Below are positions 31,635 through 33,662 of a DNA stretch of 33,662 nt, one piece after another. Position numbers and translations under genes: made by a program. The stretch comes from Planctomycetota bacterium (GTDB lineage Bacteria; Planctomycetota; Planctomycetia; Gemmatales; Gemmataceae), in assembly GCA_003669555.1 (NCBI GenBank), contig QWOS01000122.1, forward strand, positions 1-33,662, in the 5' to 3' direction. The first letter of the stretch is position 1. Every line of letters starts with the position of its first letter. A model generated the notes under the pieces. That model was not told the origin of the DNA. It saw only the letters and a list, made by a program, of their open reading frames with translations, and made no database searches.

Positions 31635-32570
31635 TTATCCCTGCCTCAGCCTGGACCAAAGGGCCCGGTAATAGCGTAAAAAATCAATGCAGGCGGCGGC
31701 ATCCCCGGGTGTGCGACCTACCTCAATCAGGGTGTAGCGGTCGTACCCCATACCAGCCAAAAGGCCAAACAACTCGCCATACGGGTAAGCCCCTTTCGAC
31801 CAATCATTCTTGTGCAATTCATTGATATGACACGATTTGATCCATGGCTTCAGCAGTTCAAATGATGCCAGCACGCTACCACCCTTCACATCCGCAGGAT
31901 TGCTGTTCCAGGTAACCCCTGCCGATGGGTGATCGCAATGACTTAAAATCGCCCGCATATTGGCTGGCTCCTGAGTGCCAGCACCATGCACTTCCACCCA
32001 AATCTCTACTTTCGCCTGGGCAGCCTGGATGGCACAAGCACGCACCGAATCACCAATCCGCTTCAAGGTGTCAGCCTCGGGCTCGTTTTTGTTGAAACCG
32101 TTGGGCCGCACCTTGACGCCACGGCCACCAATATCATGAACGAGCTCCACAAAACGCTTGCAGTCATCGATATTTCTGCGTACCACAGCAGCGTCGGTGG
32201 AATGAAATTCACAAACGGACCCACAGCCCCATGGCACAATGCCGGCATCGGCAAACCGCTTCCGCACCTCCGCCCGGCCCTGGCTATTGAGAGTCGTTTC
32301 AACGCCGTGTTTATGGGTGGTGCGCAACTCGATTGCCTTCACCCCACCCTCGCCAGCAACCCTGAGCAATTCAGGCAACAGCAGATCCTTGCCCAGGTTA
32401 TAGGTCACCAGGCCCAATTCAAACTGGCCTGGTGGCTTGGCGGGAGCTGCTAGGCGTGCGCCAGCGGCAGCTTGCACCCCAAGACCTGGCAAGATCGCCA
32501 GGCCCAAAGAAGCCCCCAGCCACCTTCGTCTGGATGAGTTATTCAAGATATCTTGAGAAATCTTTTTCAT
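31635..32570 (-). CDS. Tat-exported TIM-barrel sugar isomerase/epimerase-like protein
   Basis: A 311-residue protein of the xylose isomerase-like/AP endonuclease 2 TIM-barrel superfamily. A twin-arginine signal (NSSRRRWLGASLGLAILPG, residues 11-29) precedes it, so it should fold in the cytoplasm and be exported. Barrel landmarks are ELGLVTYNLGKD at the first strand and AIELRTTHKHG (Glu81). Further landmarks are VEIWVEVHGAGT (Glu193, His195), IKSCHINELHKND (His248) and YTLIEVGRTPGD (Glu283). These are probable metal and substrate ligands. In planctomycetes such exported sugar isomerase/epimerase proteins are numerous; the sugar is unknown. The ATG at 32570 has AGGTGA six bases upstream. It is divergent from the membrane-protein gene at 32758 and followed by the hydrolase gene. 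Confidence 0.87.
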   Translation of the reverse strand: MKKISQDILNNSSRRRWLGASLGLAILPGLGVQAAAGARLAAPAKPPGQFELGLVTYNLGKDLLLPELLRVAGEGGVKAIELRTTHKHGVETTLNSQGRAEVRKRFADAGIVPWGCGSVCEFHSTDAAVVRRNIDDCKRFVELVHDIGGRGVKVRPNGFNKNEPEADTLKRIGDSVRACAIQAAQAKVEIWVEVHGAGTQEPANMRAILSHCDHPSAGVTWNSNPADVKGGSVLASFELLKPWIKSCHINELHKNDWSKGAYPYGELFGLLAGMGYDRYTLIEVGRTPGDAAACIDFLRYYRALWSRLRQG

Positions 32571-32757
32571 AAAAATTCACCTTTCGGGTCCTGCACAATC
32601 CGGGCGCACGGTTCTTTTACCCCAAACTGCCAGCACTTGGCCAGTTCCAGAGGGTTGGGAGCTGGATTCTGCCCACCTGGTGGCGCGCTCCCGGCCGAAG
32701 GGAATATACTGAGTGATTGCCAGACACCTCTGGTTCATTCTTCTGGCGGAGCTTGCC

Positions 32758-33662
32758 ATGGCCAGCATCGTAACCGAAACCCGGGGCAGTGACTCGCAAG
32801 GTCGCAAAATCCTCGAGGCAATAGGTCTTGCCATCCGTGTTTTACGGCAGCGGGAAGCATTCCGTGGCATTCTCTGGGTGACGGCCACTCTGTTGGTGAC
32901 GCTTGCCTGCCTCCTTCTGGGGGTGCGCTTTTTCGGCCCGGGAAGTTTGGTGCTGCAAGCGCTTTGGCTGCTGGGAGTCGGGGCTATCAGCTGGTTGCTG
33001 ATCACCCGGTTGGCACAACCCCTGCTTTTTTCCATGCAACCTTTGTATGCGGCCCGGGAAATTGAAAGGCACCTGCCAGGCTGCAAAAACAGCCTGATCA
33101 ACTTCCTCGACCTCCGAGCCAGCAATCTCCACCCGGCCGTCAAGGCAACGGTGGTGCAGCGTGCCTTGAAAGACCTCGAAGGTGTGGAGGTCGGTGATCT
33201 GATGCGGGATAATGAGCCGCCCTCACATGGCAAATGGATCCTTGCCGCTGCCTGCGGGTTGGTTTTTCTCGCCGCCGGGATGAGCAAAGGGAGCATGCTG
33301 AATCGTTTGAGCGATGCCCTGATGCCCTTCAACCCTGGGGGATTATTCAATCGTACCCGCATTTCCATGGTGGAGCCAAAAACTGGTAGCGGCACCATCC
33401 GTCTTGGCCAGGATTGCCTGGTGCGCATCCTGCTGGAGGGTGAGATTCCAGCCGAGGGTTCGGACCTTTCCCCGGAATTGTCTTTCTGGCACCAGGAGGG
33501 TGGCCCCAGCCAAAAGGTTCTTTTCCTTGCTGACAAGGATGCCGATGGCCGATCGATCTGGTCTGCGGTAGTTCACCGTGACCAGGTTTTGCAAGGATTC
33601 TGGTACCGGGTCAGGGCGGGTGATTCCACCACCCCCAACTACCGCATGGATATCCGTCTCGA
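32758..33662 (+). CDS. Large membrane protein, DUF4175-like, cut by the window end
   Basis: The reading frame is open from the ATG at 32758 to the end of the window (301 complete codons), so the gene continues beyond it. GGAG (32748-32751) lies six bases before the ATG. Two adjacent membrane helices come first (GILWVTATLLVTLACLLLGV and LVLQALWLLGVGAISWLLI). Next is a cytoplasmic stretch with AAREIERHLPGCKNSLINFL, a third helix (WILAAACGLVFLAAG) and then an extracytoplasmic beta-rich domain (TRISMVEPKTGSGTIRLGQD and a later FWYRVRAGDSTTPNYRM). The order helix pair, RE-x-ER helix, helix and Ig-like domain ending in a D-x-x-x-T-x-x-Y element recalls DUF4175 (TIGR02302) proteins of alphaproteobacteria and large planctomycete relatives. 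The remaining part, often coiled coil, is not visible. A long minus-strand open frame here is only its shadow. Confidence 0.7.
   Translation, partial: MASIVTETRGSDSQGRKILEAIGLAIRVLRQREAFRGILWVTATLLVTLACLLLGVRFFGPGSLVLQALWLLGVGAISWLLITRLAQPLLFSMQPLYAAREIERHLPGCKNSLINFLDLRASNLHPAVKATVVQRALKDLEGVEVGDLMRDNEPPSHGKWILAAACGLVFLAAGMSKGSMLNRLSDALMPFNPGGLFNRTRISMVEPKTGSGTIRLGQDCLVRILLEGEIPAEGSDLSPELSFWHQEGGPSQKVLFLADKDADGRSIWSAVVHRDQVLQGFWYRVRAGDSTTPNYRMDIRL

Noticed and set aside
32577..33536. 319-codon open frame on the minus strand
   Set aside because: Antisense to the truncated membrane-protein gene starting at 32758, which has helices, a ribosome binding site and family-like motifs.
1..33662. tRNA, rRNA, CRISPR arrays, riboswitches
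   Set aside because: Read through on both strands for T-loop-like motifs, regular direct repeats and known conserved cores; none was found by eye, though short RNAs could be missed.

Overview
The window looks like a piece of a planctomycete chromosome, most likely from the Gemmatales/Gemmataceae side of the phylum. This is inferred from the combination of families: a DUF1559 protein with a prepilin-type N-terminus, a small carboxypeptidase-regulatory-like lipoprotein, a TIGR03067 protein, a CRTAC1-type FG-GAP/ASPIC lipoprotein, several membrane-anchored TPR proteins, HpnC/HpnD-type squalene synthesis, and a LemA-NfeD-FloA operon. Most of the sequence appears moderately GC-rich by eye, apart from the AT-rich stretches around 870-2380 and 7800-8000. 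I saw no rRNA, tRNA or CRISPR array.

Layout. (1) 1-937: no intact gene; a decayed IS66-type transposase C-terminus on the plus strand (about 500-645) and two terminator-like hairpins. (2) 938-11879, all on the minus strand: an envelope-protein region. In transcription order it holds a CRTAC1-like lipoprotein, TPR protein C, a dead lipoprotein copy 3, the DUF1559 pseudopilin-like protein with its own promoter and a strong terminator, an intact lipoprotein copy 2, a frameshifted lipoprotein copy 1, TPR proteins B and A, and finally an AT-rich exported protein with a secretin/TonB short N-terminal (STN-like) domain. Three TPR paralogues and three lipoprotein copies lie interleaved in about 9 kb. 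(3) 12260-13495, plus strand: a DUF5698/DUF2179 membrane protein and a flavodoxin. (4) 13772-14746 plus, convergent with 14569-16557 minus: an unknown proline-rich lipoprotein whose 3' end overlaps, antisense, the 3' end of a gene encoding a fused HpnC-HpnD squalene synthase. (5) 16794-18872 plus: a secreted DUF3857/transglutaminase protein; 18912-19106 minus: csrA. (6) 19452-21634 plus: a TIGR03067 protein and a gamma-glutamyltransferase, overlapping by a few bases; then a shared terminator and a convergent lactate-permease-family transporter (21681-23438 minus). (7) 23576-25134 plus: an ECF-type transporter T component and ATPase with no visible substrate-binding subunit. (8) 25242-30757 plus: LemA, a large NfeD protein with two degenerate ClpP-like halves, a short NfeD, the flotillin-like FloA and an unknown Pro/Gln-rich membrane protein. 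This looks like a membrane-microdomain operon. (9) 30754-32570 minus: an alpha/beta hydrolase and a Tat-exported TIM-barrel sugar isomerase-like protein; 32758 to the window end, plus: the 5' part of a membrane protein resembling DUF4175.

The most notable items are the single-chain HpnC-HpnD fusion and its tail-to-tail coding overlap, the decaying triplicated lipoprotein array with hairpin leaders, the interleaved TPR/CRTAC1/pseudopilin cluster, and the tandem pseudo-protease architecture of the large NfeD protein. All family assignments come from reading motifs by eye; no database search was run.
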